Assembly (NCBI GenBank): GCA_964632505.1
Contig: CAZWCE010000028.1
Span: 1 to 38,083, forward strand
Origin: CAZWCE01 sp964632505
GTDB lineage: Bacteria; Planctomycetota; Planctomycetia; Pirellulales; Thermoguttaceae
DNA length: 38,083 nt
Direction of reading: 5' to 3'
Shown piece after piece: positions 24,506-34,100 of the stretch. Numbering within the stretch: the first letter of the stretch is position 1; each line of letters starts with the position of its first letter. The position numbers and the translations under genes were made by a program. The notes beneath the pieces are model-generated. The model was given only the letters and a program-made list of their open reading frames with translations, did no database searches and was not told the DNA's origin.

Positions 24506-25690
24506 ATGAGTCTATTCCCCGACGATCCTACGCCGCATACCAAAGATTCCAAGCCTCATGCCGGCTCCCCCTCTTCCGAACGAGACGATTCCTTTCTCTA
24601 CGAAGAAATCATCCTGACGATGATCGAAGGGGTCGGCCCGAAGATCCGTCGGCGACTGCTCGATGCGTTCGGCGATCCGGCGACGATTCTCCAAGCATCG
24701 GAGCGGGAACTTCTCCGTGTCGGAGACGTCGGCCCGAAGTTGGCCGCGAGGATTGTCCGTGCCCGCGATGTGCACGATCCGGTTCCCCTGATCGAACAAT
24801 GTCGCCGTGAGGGGATCGACATTCTCACCCGGAGCGACCCGCGCTATCCCGAATCGCTCCAAGAGATATGCGATCCTCCCGCCATATTGTTCCTCCGCGG
24901 CACGCTCGTTCCGGAAGATCGCTTCGCCGTCGCGATGGTCGGCACCCGGCGGATGACTTCCTACGGAAAACGTCAGGCGGAGCGCATCGCCGGCGAATTG
25001 GCCCAAGCGGGGTTCACGGTCGTCAGCGGTTTGGCCCGGGGAATCGACGGCGCCGCCCACCGGGGAGCGCTGGACAAGGGAGGCCGGACGATCGCGGTCC
25101 TCGGCAGCGGGTTATTGTGCGTCACTCCCCCGGAACATCGTCCGATGTCTCGGGAAATCATCGAAAACGGAGCCCTGTTGAGCGAATATCCTCCCGAAAT
25201 GGCCCCGCGAGCCGGAACGTTTCCGCAGCGCAATCGCATCGTCAGCGGGCTTTCTCTAGGCACGATCATCGTCGAGGCCCCCCAGCGAAGCGGCGCATTG
25301 ATCACCGCGCGACTTGCCTCGGAGCAGAACCGTGAGGTCTTCGCCGTTCCCGGTCCGGTCGATCAAAACGCTTCGACCGGTTGCCACCAATTGCTGCGAG
25401 ACGGGGCAACGCTGGTCGCTTCGGCGGAGGACGTGATCGAAAGCCTCGGGCCGCTCAGTTCGCCCGCGCGGCATCCGCACCAAAAGGAACCGGTCCGCCA
25501 GGTCGCCGAACTGAAGCTGAACGAACAGGAACGGGCCATCCTGCAACAGATCGCGACGGTGGAAACGCCGATCGATCATGTCATCGCTGAAAGCGGCCTG
25601 ACTCCCTCCCAGGTGCTGGCGACTCTGAGCGTTCTGGAAATCCGACGACTGATCCGCCGCACCCAGAGCAACAAGGTGGTGCGTCTGTGA
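24506..25690 (+). CDS. dprA: DNA processing protein DprA
   Basis: Predicted 394-residue cytoplasmic DprA, which binds incoming single-stranded DNA and loads RecA during transformation or related recombination. An N-terminal HhH-like region (about 35-90, MIEGVGPKIRRRLLDAFGDP) precedes the Rossmann core with VAMVGTRRMTSYGK (about 147-160), VVSGLARGIDGAAHRGAL (about 178-195), TFPQRNRIVSGLS and SGALITARLASEQNREVFAV (about 259-278). The C-terminal winged helix (about 330-394) has IDHVIAESGLTPSQVLATL. ATG 24506 is preferred to an in-frame TTG at 24485; the ribosome site is weak for both. No other competence gene is near. Full length, all core motifs present. Confidence 0.95.
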   Translation: MSLFPDDPTPHTKDSKPHAGSPSSERDDSFLYEEIILTMIEGVGPKIRRRLLDAFGDPATILQASERELLRVGDVGPKLAARIVRARDVHDPVPLIEQCRREGIDILTRSDPRYPESLQEICDPPAILFLRGTLVPEDRFAVAMVGTRRMTSYGKRQAERIAGELAQAGFTVVSGLARGIDGAAHRGALDKGGRTIAVLGSGLLCVTPPEHRPMSREIIENGALLSEYPPEMAPRAGTFPQRNRIVSGLSLGTIIVEAPQRSGALITARLASEQNREVFAVPGPVDQNASTGCHQLLRDGATLVASAEDVIESLGPLSSPARHPHQKEPVRQVAELKLNEQERAILQQIATVETPIDHVIAESGLTPSQVLATLSVLEIRRLIRRTQSNKVVRL

Positions 25691-25738
25691 ACAGGATGGA
25701 AAGGGCAAAAAATGGACGGTTCTCCTCGCCTGACGAAC

Positions 25739-25768
25739 TTGTTTCCCTCCGGCGACATGCGGTAGAAT
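25739..25768 (+). promoter_or_regulatory. Candidate promoter for second DUF1080 gene
   Basis: TTGTTT (25739-25744), an 18-base spacer and TAGAAT (25763-25768), about 85 bases before ATG 25855 and just downstream of dprA. Confidence 0.45.
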
Positions 25769-25854
25769 GCGTGAGTGGCTTGGTGGATGAGTCCACGTTA
25801 CGAGGCCCAGGCCATTCCAACACCCAATATTTCCCCACACAGAAGGAGACACCC

Positions 25855-26583
25855 ATGAAACGCACCCTTTTGACCATTTTGCTTTTTGCCCTGGCGACCG
25901 GATTCGCCTTCGCCGAAGAGAAACCGGCCACCCCCTTCAACGGAAAGAATCTCGAAGGGTGGAAACCGGTCGATGCCGACGCGAAGTGCTTCTGGACCGC
26001 CGGCATTCCCACAATCGATGAAGAAGAACCGATCAACCTGATCGTCCAACCGGTGCCCGAAGGCAAGAAAGGCGCGCTGGTCAACGCCAAATCGGGCGAC
26101 TGGCATCAGCCGCCCCGTGGAGTCGATTTGTACAGTATGGAGCAATACGGCGATTGCACCGTCGATCTGGAATTCATGGTTTCCAAGGATTCCAACTCGG
26201 GGATCTACATCATGGGGGAATATGAAGTTCAGGTGCTCGATAGCTACGGCCGAGAAGAGATGGGCCCCGCCGATGTGGGCGCCTTGTATGGTGCCGCTCC
26301 GCCGAAGGTAAACGCCTCGCTCCCTCCCGGCAAATGGCAGCACTTCGTCATCGAATTCGAGGCACCGAAGTTCGATGAAAACGGCAAGAAGATCTCCAAT
26401 GCCCGGTTCGTGAAAATCACGCTCAACGGCAAGGTGGTGCAGGCCGACGTCGAGATGCCCGGCCCCACCCCCGGCGGCGTGACCGGAGAGGAAGCACCCA
26501 CCGGTCCGCTCATGTTCCAAGGGAATCACGGCCCGGTCGCCTATCGCAATATCAAGGTGTTCACCAAGGGTTCCGACAAATAG
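25855..26583 (+). CDS. Secreted DUF1080 (3-keto-disaccharide hydrolase-like) protein
   Basis: Predicted 242-residue exported protein and paralogue of the gene at 8401-9162. The signal peptide is at 1-20 (ending GFAFA before EEKP). Domain landmarks are ATPFNGKNLEGWKPVD, the YGDCTVDLEFMVSKDSNSGI strand pair, IYIMGEYEVQVLDSYGREEM (about 119-138), SLPPGKWQHFVIEFEAPKFD and the C-terminal LMFQGNHGPVAYRNIKVF. Compared with the first copy, the substrate-side loops are shorter. ATG 25855 has AGAAGGAG upstream; the frame is open back into the end of dprA but those codons cover the promoter. The methyltransferase gene starts 44 bases later with no terminator between, so they may share a transcript. Substrate unknown. 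Confidence 0.9.
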   Translation: MKRTLLTILLFALATGFAFAEEKPATPFNGKNLEGWKPVDADAKCFWTAGIPTIDEEEPINLIVQPVPEGKKGALVNAKSGDWHQPPRGVDLYSMEQYGDCTVDLEFMVSKDSNSGIYIMGEYEVQVLDSYGREEMGPADVGALYGAAPPKVNASLPPGKWQHFVIEFEAPKFDENGKKISNARFVKITLNGKVVQADVEMPGPTPGGVTGEEAPTGPLMFQGNHGPVAYRNIKVFTKGSDK

Positions 26584-26627
26584 GATTTCGAAAGCAGCGA
26601 CCGACCCTCAAGAAACGAAGCACCCCC

Positions 26628-27479
26628 ATGGCGCCTTTTTCGGAAATTCACAGCCCGGACAATCCCCGCGTCAAGCGGGCCGTCCGCCTTCGCAACAGCC
26701 GTCACCGACGCAAACAGGGGCGGCTGTTGATCGATGGTCTCCGAGAAATCCGACGGGCTCTGCATGCGGGAATTCAGTTCGAAGAGGTGTTTCTTCGGGA
26801 ATCGGCCGTCGAACTGCAGGGCGTGGTGCAACTGATCGAGGAGATTCGAACAAGCACTGACGCGAAGAAGCACACCTCCTTCGCCGTTCTGCGCGACGCC
26901 GTGTTCGCGAAAGTATCGTTCGGCGACCGCGATGAAGGCATGGTCGTCGTCGCCGAAGCACCTCGGCAATCTCTCGAAACGTTCCACGAAGCGGTTTCCG
27001 GTAAGCAGAACCCCCTGGTCGGCGTTCTCGAAGGCGTCGAAAAGCCGGGCAACGTCGGCGCGGTTTTTCGCAGCGCCGATGGGGCCGGACTCGACGGTCT
27101 TTTCCTCGCCCACGCCGGAACCGACCTATTCAATCCGAATACCCTCAGAGCCAGTTGCGGCACACTCTTCGCGCTGCCGTTCGCGGCCGCCGCTTCGAGA
27201 GAAATTCTCGACTACCTCGCGGAGCAAGAGATGCAGATCGTCGTCGCCCGGGTAGAAGGTTCTGATTTGTACACCAATATTGATTACCGCCGGCCGACGG
27301 CGATCGTTCTTGGAAGCGAGGCAGAAGGATTGTCGTCGCTCTGGTCGGGAGAAAAGATCCACCCGGTGCACTTGCCGATGCTCGGGGTGGCCGACAGCTT
27401 GAACGTCTCGGTCGCGGCCTCGATTCTCTTCTATGAGGCTCGGCGACAACGACGCGGCGAGTCCAAACCGATCGAGTGA
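26628..27479 (+). CDS. SpoU/TrmH-family RNA 2'-O-methyltransferase
   Basis: Predicted 283-residue cytoplasmic enzyme that would methylate a ribose 2'-OH in rRNA or tRNA using S-adenosylmethionine. A short substrate-binding N-terminal domain (about 1-110; NSRHRRKQGRLLIDGLREIR) precedes the knotted SPOUT core. Its three motifs are visible: EGVEKPGNVGAVFRSADGAG (about 136-155) with the catalytic-type N and R, IVLGSEAEGLSS (about 225-236), and LPMLGVADSLNVSVAASILF (about 248-267). Target nucleotide cannot be read from sequence. The ribosome site is weak. Its stop codon is directly joined to that of the convergent metallopeptidase gene. Confidence 0.92.
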   Translation: MAPFSEIHSPDNPRVKRAVRLRNSRHRRKQGRLLIDGLREIRRALHAGIQFEEVFLRESAVELQGVVQLIEEIRTSTDAKKHTSFAVLRDAVFAKVSFGDRDEGMVVVAEAPRQSLETFHEAVSGKQNPLVGVLEGVEKPGNVGAVFRSADGAGLDGLFLAHAGTDLFNPNTLRASCGTLFALPFAAAASREILDYLAEQEMQIVVARVEGSDLYTNIDYRRPTAIVLGSEAEGLSSLWSGEKIHPVHLPMLGVADSLNVSVAASILFYEARRQRRGESKPIE

Positions 27480-28736
27480 TCAGAATCGGCTCCACTCCAG
27501 CAGAACCTGTTGACGCGGCTTGCCGACCGGCTGGACCCGACTGGTGGAACGACGCGACGGGGAAGATCCCACGGCGATGGCAACCGGCTCCCGCGATGAA
27601 GCGACGCTGGAGGCGACCACAGAATTTTCTTCCCCTTCGGCGGACGGAGTCCCCAACTGTTCCACCGGCACCATGCGACCGCCGGCGATCGTTCGCAGCC
27701 CTTGCGTCTCATCCACCACGGTGGAATCGCTTGCCGTTTTTCCCGGATACACCGTCGCCTCGCTCGGTAAAGGCTCCGTCCGGGTATCTTCAGGCAATCG
27801 TGAAGGCGCCGGTTCGGAAACGGCCAACGTCTCTTTTCCGCGGGGAGAAGTCGCCTCGAAACTTCGTGCGGTACTCCCGGGGCGAAAGTCGCCGAGCGTC
27901 TCTTGGGAGACGGTCTCCGCCACATGCGAAGCCGGAATCACCTCCGAATCCATCCGCGGCCCCGTCGCTTCCGGCGTGCCGTCATGCCGCTGAGGAATTC
28001 GCGGGCATCCGTTCCCGACCCAGGCGACCCACTCGAGCTGCAACCGGCCAAGATTGGGATAATCGTAGTATTCTTTCACCGCTTCCCCCCATTTGCCCGA
28101 CTCCAGCCCCGCTTCGGCGAAGGCCACGAAATGACGATGGCCTCCCTGACGGATGAGGTAATCGCAAACCGAATGCCCCTGAGCGTAAAGCGGCATCGCA
28201 TCGGGGGGGTAATCGGCCAAGGCGAACATGCGGTTGAACGGCAATCCCCGGTTGGTGTGCAAGAATTCAATGAGCATCCTGTGGTAGTTGTTCCTCTCGG
28301 AAACGTGTTCTACCGAAGTGGCCCCGCCCTCGTCGAGCCATCGGGGAAGCGGTCGCCTGAAGTGACTGGCGAAGACCATATGGGTGATTTCATGGGGAAG
28401 CACGGAATCGAGCAGCCGTTGCGCCGATCCTTGGATATTCATCTGCCAGCCGTAGACCTCGCCGCCATCGAAAATGAATGTCGTCGACCCCCCGGCACCC
28501 AAGTGTTCGCCCACCGTCACCACCACCGGGCAAGGCGCCGACCAACGCGGCATCTCCTCGCCGGTCCAAAGAATCGCCAACTCACGACGATGACGTTCCG
28601 CCGTCTCTCCCAGTTGCTTCGCCAACGGCGCACTCGGCGCATTGCGGATCAAGAAATTCGGGGTGCGGTAATCGGCTCCCATCGAGATGAATAGGAGCGC
28701 CAAGAGGGAGATCCCTCGGATAATGCGAGCGTCCAT
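27480..28736 (-). CDS. Exported gluzincin-type zinc metallopeptidase
   Basis: Predicted 418-residue protein. A signal helix (about 5-21) leads to a peptidase domain with HEITH at 115-119 (zinc ligands H115 and H119, catalytic E116) and WLDEGGATSVE placing E136 as a likely third ligand, the gluzincin arrangement seen in peptidase MA-like families. Preceding strands (CPVVVTVGEHLGAGGSTTF) and the following helices (YAQGHSVCDYLIRQGG) fit that fold. From about 250 on the sequence is low in order and rich in Ser, Pro, Thr and Glu, probably a flexible tail. ATG 28736 has GGAG at good spacing; the next in-frame ATG (28754) does not. Protein substrate unknown. The stop abuts that of the methyltransferase on the opposite strand. 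Confidence 0.83.
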   Translation of the reverse strand: MDARIIRGISLLALLFISMGADYRTPNFLIRNAPSAPLAKQLGETAERHRRELAILWTGEEMPRWSAPCPVVVTVGEHLGAGGSTTFIFDGGEVYGWQMNIQGSAQRLLDSVLPHEITHMVFASHFRRPLPRWLDEGGATSVEHVSERNNYHRMLIEFLHTNRGLPFNRMFALADYPPDAMPLYAQGHSVCDYLIRQGGHRHFVAFAEAGLESGKWGEAVKEYYDYPNLGRLQLEWVAWVGNGCPRIPQRHDGTPEATGPRMDSEVIPASHVAETVSQETLGDFRPGSTARSFEATSPRGKETLAVSEPAPSRLPEDTRTEPLPSEATVYPGKTASDSTVVDETQGLRTIAGGRMVPVEQLGTPSAEGEENSVVASSVASSREPVAIAVGSSPSRRSTSRVQPVGKPRQQVLLEWSRF

Positions 28737-29546
28737 GCTCTTCTCCACTTCCATGTGGCGGGCTTAGGTTCCACCTACCCGCGAAGGTTCCGGCGTTTCC
28801 GATCGGAAGCCGCTTCCTGCGGTCCGACCGAAGAGACTTGAAAGAGAAGGAGACCGTCTTCCTCGTTCTCCCGCTTTGGAGATCGATGAAGACCTTATCC
28901 TCTTCGATTCCGTCGGCGACGATCCCGGTTCATTCCAGCGCCCCGTCCCGACATGCGTGTAATGTACCCTTTTTCGAAAAACGAGAAAAGCTCAGTTTTC
29001 CCGCCGTGGGAGTCGTGGGATGTTTCGCTCGTTTTTCTCATGCCTCCCTTTCCTCCGGCGGTGGTTCGGGGGCGAGGAATCCGCTATCCCATACGTCGTC
29101 GAGAGAAAAGAGGTCTTCGAAAAATCGAAGCCACCTCAGGATGAAAAGGGGGCGTCGAGGAGATTCGAAGATACGGATGCCCTCCAAAAAAACTTCCGAC
29201 CGCCGTCGAGGCATCAAGAAAATGCCAAAATGGCAGACTCCGCCATTATTATCACCAAAGAGATGCACTTATTTTGACTAAAAACGACGTTTCTGGGGAA
29301 TGCGCTTTGAATTCAAAAGCCGACTAAGGTATTATTGGCTAATGAGTTGTAGAAACACCTGAAGAGAAGAGACTGCAATTGGATCAGAAACGGCATGTTA
29401 TTTGCGTATTATTGCAAAGTGAAGCAGACATTTTACAGAGACGGCCGGGTCGGGGAATTCGTTTCCGAGACACTTCCGAGACCATTCCCTGCGAATCATT
29501 CCGGTAACGGCTCATTGCCCGTGACTTTCCGCGGAGGTTTGACGCC
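28737..29546. other. Intergenic region upstream of response regulator
   Basis: About 810 bases without a convincing gene. A 147-codon plus-strand frame (28838-29281) is composed largely of Ser, Arg and Lys, has no recognisable motif and competes with frames in other registers. An AT-rich part (about 29240-29430) contains several possible -10 boxes and the small palindrome TTTGC/GCAAA near 29400-29417, and probably holds the promoter of the gene at 29547, with a leader of about 100-200 bases. Confidence 0.5.
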
Positions 29547-29954
29547 ATGCTCGCCAATCCCCCTTCTCTTTTGATCACCGACGACGACCGGGCCTTCCGC
29601 GAAACCTTGCAGGAAGTGTTCGAGCCGGAAGGATATCAGACATTGCTCGCCGAAGATGGCGAAAGGGCCTGCCAGATCGTGCAGAACCATTTGGTCCATC
29701 TGCTGCTGGTCGATATGCACATGCCCCGACTTTCCGGGATCGAGACACTGCGCCGCATTCACCGCATTCATCCGCAGTTGCCGTGCATTTTGCTCTCGGC
29801 CGAGCTCGATGAGACGATCGTCCGTCAGGCCCGGGAAGAATCGGCGTTTTCGGTGCTGCCCAAGCCGGTTTCCCGACAGCACATCACCGACATCGTCCGG
29901 TCGGCGCTGGCACGTCATTACCGCAACCTTCCGCTCGACCCTCCGAAAGATTGA
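29547..29954 (+). CDS. Single-domain response regulator (CheY-like receiver)
   Basis: Predicted 135-residue cytoplasmic receiver with no output domain. The acidic pocket is DDD at 12-14, phosphoacceptor D56 in LLLVDMHMP, S84 in LLSAE and K106 in LPKPVS, so all phosphorylation residues are present. Such proteins act by protein contact, as CheY or as phosphorelay intermediates. No kinase gene is adjacent. The start at 29547 has GGAGG upstream. It converges on the small gene at 30125-30418, with a hairpin between. Confidence 0.93.
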   Translation: MLANPPSLLITDDDRAFRETLQEVFEPEGYQTLLAEDGERACQIVQNHLVHLLLVDMHMPRLSGIETLRRIHRIHPQLPCILLSAELDETIVRQAREESAFSVLPKPVSRQHITDIVRSALARHYRNLPLDPPKD

Positions 29955-29985
29955 AGAACAAACTCTCGCTTCCTCCCCCGCAAAC

Positions 29986-30016
29986 AAAAAAAAGCACTGC
30001 CTGGTGAAGGCAGTGC
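29986..30016 (-). terminator. Terminator between response regulator and small basic protein gene
   Basis: A perfect 8-base stem, GCACTGCC (29994-30001) with GGCAGTGC (30009-30016). Read on the minus strand it is followed by a run of eight T (29993-29986 as A on the plus strand), so it best serves the minus-strand gene; on the plus strand the following T run is poor. Confidence 0.85.
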
Positions 30017-30124
30017 CTGGAATGTTTTCTCATTTTGCGGGCCGTGCCGTTTGCCTCTTCCCTGAGACCGACATCGCCCGGGGCAGCGAAATGAGATGCC
30101 GTTTCGGCAATGAGTGTTTATGGT

Positions 30125-30418
30125 TCATGGAGCCATTTTCGAGCGGCTGCGGCGTCGCTTCTTCTTCACCGCGCCCCACTCCTTGGTCAGCGATTCGAAC
30201 ACCTCCGGCGATTCATACCGTACGACGTTCTTCCCTTCGGGGATCGGGCCGATCAATCCGCGGAAGACAGGCCGCCCGCGCAAGCTCAGGTCGGTGCTGC
30301 AGTCGTCGATCCCGATTTGGGAATGCCGCTTCAACAAGTCATCCTCGTGTTCGTAATCTCGAATACGTAGTTCGCCATTGGTCCCTCGGGTCACTACTCG
30401 ATAGGTGTCTTTCTTCAT
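30125..30418 (-). CDS. Small basic protein of unknown function
   Basis: Predicted 97-residue protein I do not recognise. It begins MKKDTYRVVTRGTNGELRIR, which looks like a beta-hairpin, continues with charged DYEHEDDLLKRHSQIGIDD, has FRGLIGPIPEGKNVVRYESP and then a helix, and ends in a very basic tail (KKKRRRSRSK) that could bind nucleic acid. The start has GAGG upstream and the gene has its own terminator at 29986-30016, which argues that it is real. No homologue family named. Confidence 0.65.
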   Translation of the reverse strand: MKKDTYRVVTRGTNGELRIRDYEHEDDLLKRHSQIGIDDCSTDLSLRGRPVFRGLIGPIPEGKNVVRYESPEVFESLTKEWGAVKKKRRRSRSKMAP

Positions 30419-30781
30419 TTAGTCATTTCCTCGAATATGTTGCCAGCGAGTCAACACGGCATCCATACCTCCCCCCTTTCCTTCCTTGAGGTAGCCATCT
30501 CCGAAAGCCACGTTCCGGCGAGCTGTCGATCATCTCGCGACGGAGTCCGGGCTGGAAACAATCACGATGGTCGATTTAAGTAAGTTTCGACCCGAAGGCG
30601 GAGAAAAAGCGAGCGAATTTTCCCGTCTCATCACAACAGATTCCATGCAAAAAACCGGAACAGACGAATTGTTCGTCGGGGGCGATCTCTCCGCTCCTTC
30701 CTCCACAACCAACCTGGGGGGTAGATGGCCGAATCCCCTCGAAACCGACTTTCTTGCCGTGTCGAGCCGGGAAAATACCGG

Positions 30782-30805
30782 GAAAATCGATCGAGAGCGA
30801 TTTTC
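30782..30805. repeat. Perfect hairpin just upstream of the tRNA-Ser promoter
   Basis: GAAAATCG (30782-30789) and CGATTTTC (30798-30805) form an 8-base stem with an 8-base loop, ending five bases before the -35 box at 30811. It could be an operator or a weak terminator that insulates the tRNA gene. Confidence 0.6.
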
Positions 30806-30810
30806 TCACC

Positions 30811-30839
30811 TTGCCAGAATCCCTTCCGGGGCATAAATT
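30811..30839 (+). promoter_or_regulatory. Candidate promoter for tRNA-Ser
   Basis: TTGCCA (30811-30816), a 17-base spacer and TAAATT (30834-30839), about 25 bases before the tRNA 5' end, a normal distance for a tRNA promoter. Confidence 0.6.
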
Positions 30840-30863
30840 GATGACTGAGTCGGTTTCGCCGAC

Positions 30864-30946
30864 GGAGGGTACGCGAATTGGTTAGCAGCCTGACTCGAAA
30901 TCAGGTGCCGGGCAACCGGTTGAGGGTTCGAGTCCCTTGCCCTCCG
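30864..30946 (+). tRNA. tRNA-Ser (anticodon CGA)
   Basis: The acceptor stem GGAGGGT pairs with GCCCTCC (one T-G pair) and is followed by discriminator G; CCA is not encoded. The anticodon stem CCTGA/TCAGG (30889-30893, 30901-30905) carries loop CTCGAAA with anticodon CGA at 30896-30898, reading UCG serine codons. A long variable arm with CCGG/CCGG stem after the anticodon arm, and a T arm with TTCGAGT loop, fit a class II serine tRNA. It lies upstream of hrpA and has its own promoter. Confidence 0.95.
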
Positions 30947-31048
30947 CCTCGCGGGTCGTCGTAACCGTTCGGGAAACTCGAATCGTTGCGAATCCGGCGA
31001 CCGCGGCGGTTTTCATCGCTGTGGACCCGCACAAAACTCGAAGCACGG

Positions 31049-31076
31049 TAAGGGGTTGGGGATCTCCCGCCCCTTA
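31049..31076 (+). terminator. Possible terminator or leader hairpin after tRNA-Ser
   Basis: TAAGGGG (31049-31055) pairs with CCCCTTA (31070-31076); inside it GGG and CCC extend the stem around a 5-base loop. The following bases are pyrimidine-rich but lack a clean T run. It could end the tRNA transcript or be a leader structure of hrpA. Confidence 0.45.
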
Positions 31077-31126
31077 TTGTCTTTCTTGGCTTCCCCGGGA
31101 ACGCCTTGCTCGTCTTCCTCTTGCCC

Positions 31127-34100
31127 ATGACACTTCCTTCCTTTGGTCAACTTCGCCGAGATATTGCCCACGCGATGACCGCCGATCGGCATCGATTGCG
31201 GCAAATGCTGCGCACGCTGGAACACCAAGCGAAAAAGGGAGAAAACCTCGACGGCCGCCTCGATCAGCTCCGCCGCCAACTCGACCGTTCCCTCGCCGCC
31301 GTGGCCCGACGGCGGGAAGCACTCGGCCCGATCACGTTCGACCCGTCTCTTCCGATCAACGCCCGCCGCGAAGAGATCGAGGAAACGATCCGCCGGAATC
31401 AGGTCGTGGTGATTTGCGGAGAGACCGGCTCGGGAAAGTCAACTCAGTTGCCAAAGATTTGTCTCGACATCGGTCGCGGCGTGCAGGGATTGATCGGGCA
31501 CACGCAACCCCGACGGATCGCCGCTCGATCGGTCGCCGGCCGGGTCGCCGAGGAGCTGAACACGTCGGTGGGGGCACTGGTCGGTTACAAGGTCCGCTTC
31601 TCCGATCAGACCGGCCCCGAGACGATGGTCAAATTGATGACCGACGGCATCCTTCTTGCCGAATCGCAAAACGATCGCTTCTTCGATGCTTACGACACGA
31701 TCATCATCGACGAGGCGCACGAACGCTCGCTGAACATCGATTTCCTGCTCGGCATGATGAAACGTCTCTTGCGAAAGCGTCGCGATTTGAAGCTGATCAT
31801 CACTTCCGCGACGATCGACGCAAAGCGTTTCGCCGATCATTTCTCCAGTCACGGAGAGCCCGCTCCCGTACTGGAAGTTTCCGGCCGGACCTGGCCGATC
31901 GAAACCCGATACCGGGCTCTCGGCGAAGAAGAGAAAGAGTCGGAGGACCCGGACTGGGATCGGGCGATCCTCCGCGCGGTCGACGAGGTCGCGGCGATCG
32001 ATCGGGGCGACATACTCATCTTCATGCCGACCGAGCGCGACATCCACGAGACGGCGAAATCGCTTCGGGGACACCGCATCTCCGGCGACTCTCCCGGTCG
32101 TGAAACGCAAATTCTGCCGCTCTACGCAAGACTGCCGGCCGGCGAGCAGCAGAAAATTTTCCGGCCCAGCGGTCATCGTCGGATCGTCATCGCCACGAAC
32201 GTCGCCGAATCCTCTCTGACCGTCCCGGGAATCCGCTACGTGATCGACCCCGGCACGGCACGCATCAGTCGCTACTCGACCCGATCGAAAACCCAGCGAT
32301 TGCCGATCGAACGGGTCAGCCGAGCCTCGGCCGATCAACGGGCCGGGCGGTGCGGTCGCGTGGGACCGGGGATCTGCATTCGGCTCTACAGCGAAGCCGA
32401 CTACCAGGCCCGCGATCGCTACACCACCCCGGAAATTCAGCGGACGAACCTCGCTTCGGTCATCCTGCAGACGAAGTCCCTCCGGCTCGGGGCGATCGAG
32501 AAGTTCCCCTTCCTCGAACCGCCGCGCGGCGCCGCGATTCGCGACGGGTACAAGACCCTCTTCGAACTCGGGGCACTCGACGAGAAGGACCGCCTCACCT
32601 CCATCGGAAAACAACTGGCCCAGATGCCGATCGACCCCCGATTGGGACGGATCATTCTCGCCGGACATGAGGAGGGATGCCTGGCCGAGGTGCTCATCAT
32701 CGCCTCCGCGCTGGAAATCCAGGATCCCCGCGAGCGCCCCCTCGAAAAACAACAGGCGGCCGATACGGCCCACGAATCGTTCGTCGACGAGCAATCCGAT
32801 TTTCTCGGCTACCTCAAGCTTTGGGATTTCTACCATCAGCTCAAGGAGAAGCTCTCACGGAACCAGCTCCGCAAAGCCTGCCGACAGAACTTTCTCTCCT
32901 ACAACCGCATGCGGGAATGGTCCGACATCCATCGGCAACTGCTGGAGCTGATCCGGCAGTCTCGGCTGTTGGAAGATGCCAAATCTCGGGAAAACGGTCC
33001 CCAACGCAAAGGCTCTCCACGAAGGTCCCGACTGAAACTCCACCGAACGGGCGACTACGGCGCCATCCATCGGGCGCTGTTGACCGGCCTGCTTTCGGGC
33101 GTTTCGATGCGATCCGAGCGCTACGAATTCACCGTGCAGGGAGGCGGCAAGTTCTTCCTCTGGCCCGGCAGCGGGCTTTTCAAAAACAAGGCCCCCTGGG
33201 TGCTGGCCGCCGAACGGGTTGAAACTTCGAAACGCTATCTCCGCACCGTTGCCCGGATCGAACCGGAATGGATCGAGCCGCTGGCCGAGCACCTGGTCAA
33301 GCGGACCTACCACGATCCGACCTGGAGCAAAAAGCAGGGCGCGGCGATGATCCACGAACAGGTCACGCTGTTCGGGCTACCCATCGTTCCACGACGACGC
33401 AAGACGCTCGGACCGATCGACCCGACCACCGCCCGGCTCTTGTTCATCCGGCAGGGGTTGGTCGAAGGAGAGATCGACGCCTCGTTCGATTTTCTCGAAC
33501 ACAACCAGAACTTGGTCGAAGAGGCGAGAAGTCTCCAGGCGAAACTGCGAAGGCACGATCTGCTCTTAGGCGACTGGGTCATCGAGGAATTTTACGAATC
33601 GCGCTTGCCGGAAGAAGTGATCGACGTCGCCTCACTCCGCCATTGGCTCAAGAAAGCATCGTCGGAGCATCGCCGTGGGCTGGAACTGCAACTGGACGAC
33701 CTGACGCGGGAGGCGGTGGCGCCCGAGGTACGAAAGTTCTATCCCGATAAGATGCAAACCGGTTCGGGGCTCGAGATCCCCCTGGAGTACCGCATGGAAC
33801 CGGGCGAGGTCCGCGACGGCCTCTCGGTCGTCGTGCCGTTGGAAGGATTGCCCCAACTCGATGCGGCCCAACTCGGCTGGCTCGTCCCCGGCCTACTCCA
33901 GGAACGGGTCGTCGCGATGCTCCGCACTTTGCCGAAACCGATCCGGCGGAACCTCGTGCCGATTCCCGATACCGCGAAGAAAGTCGTCGAAATGCTCCCG
34001 TTCGGCCACGGCAGTCTCGAGGCGGCATTGGCCCGGGTGGTGAGTCAATTGGCCGGGCAGATCGTTTCGCCCGACGATTTCGACCTCTCCCGATTGCCGG

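Larger units (their letters stand above)
30419..30863. other. Intergenic region upstream of tRNA-Ser
   Basis: No convincing gene. An 89-codon plus-strand frame (30567-30836) lacks a ribosome site and motifs and would run into the predicted tRNA promoter. The segment contains the hairpin at 30782-30805 and the promoter at 30811-30839, and probably the promoter of the minus-strand gene ending its 5' side at 30418. Confidence 0.5.

Noticed and set aside
28838..29281. 147-codon plus-strand frame between the metallopeptidase and response regulator
   Set aside because: Composition dominated by Ser, Arg and Lys with no recognisable segment; overlapping frames in other registers look equally plausible.
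31439..32836. Long minus-strand frame inside hrpA
   Set aside because: It lies wholly within the helicase core, whose motifs are intact on the plus strand.
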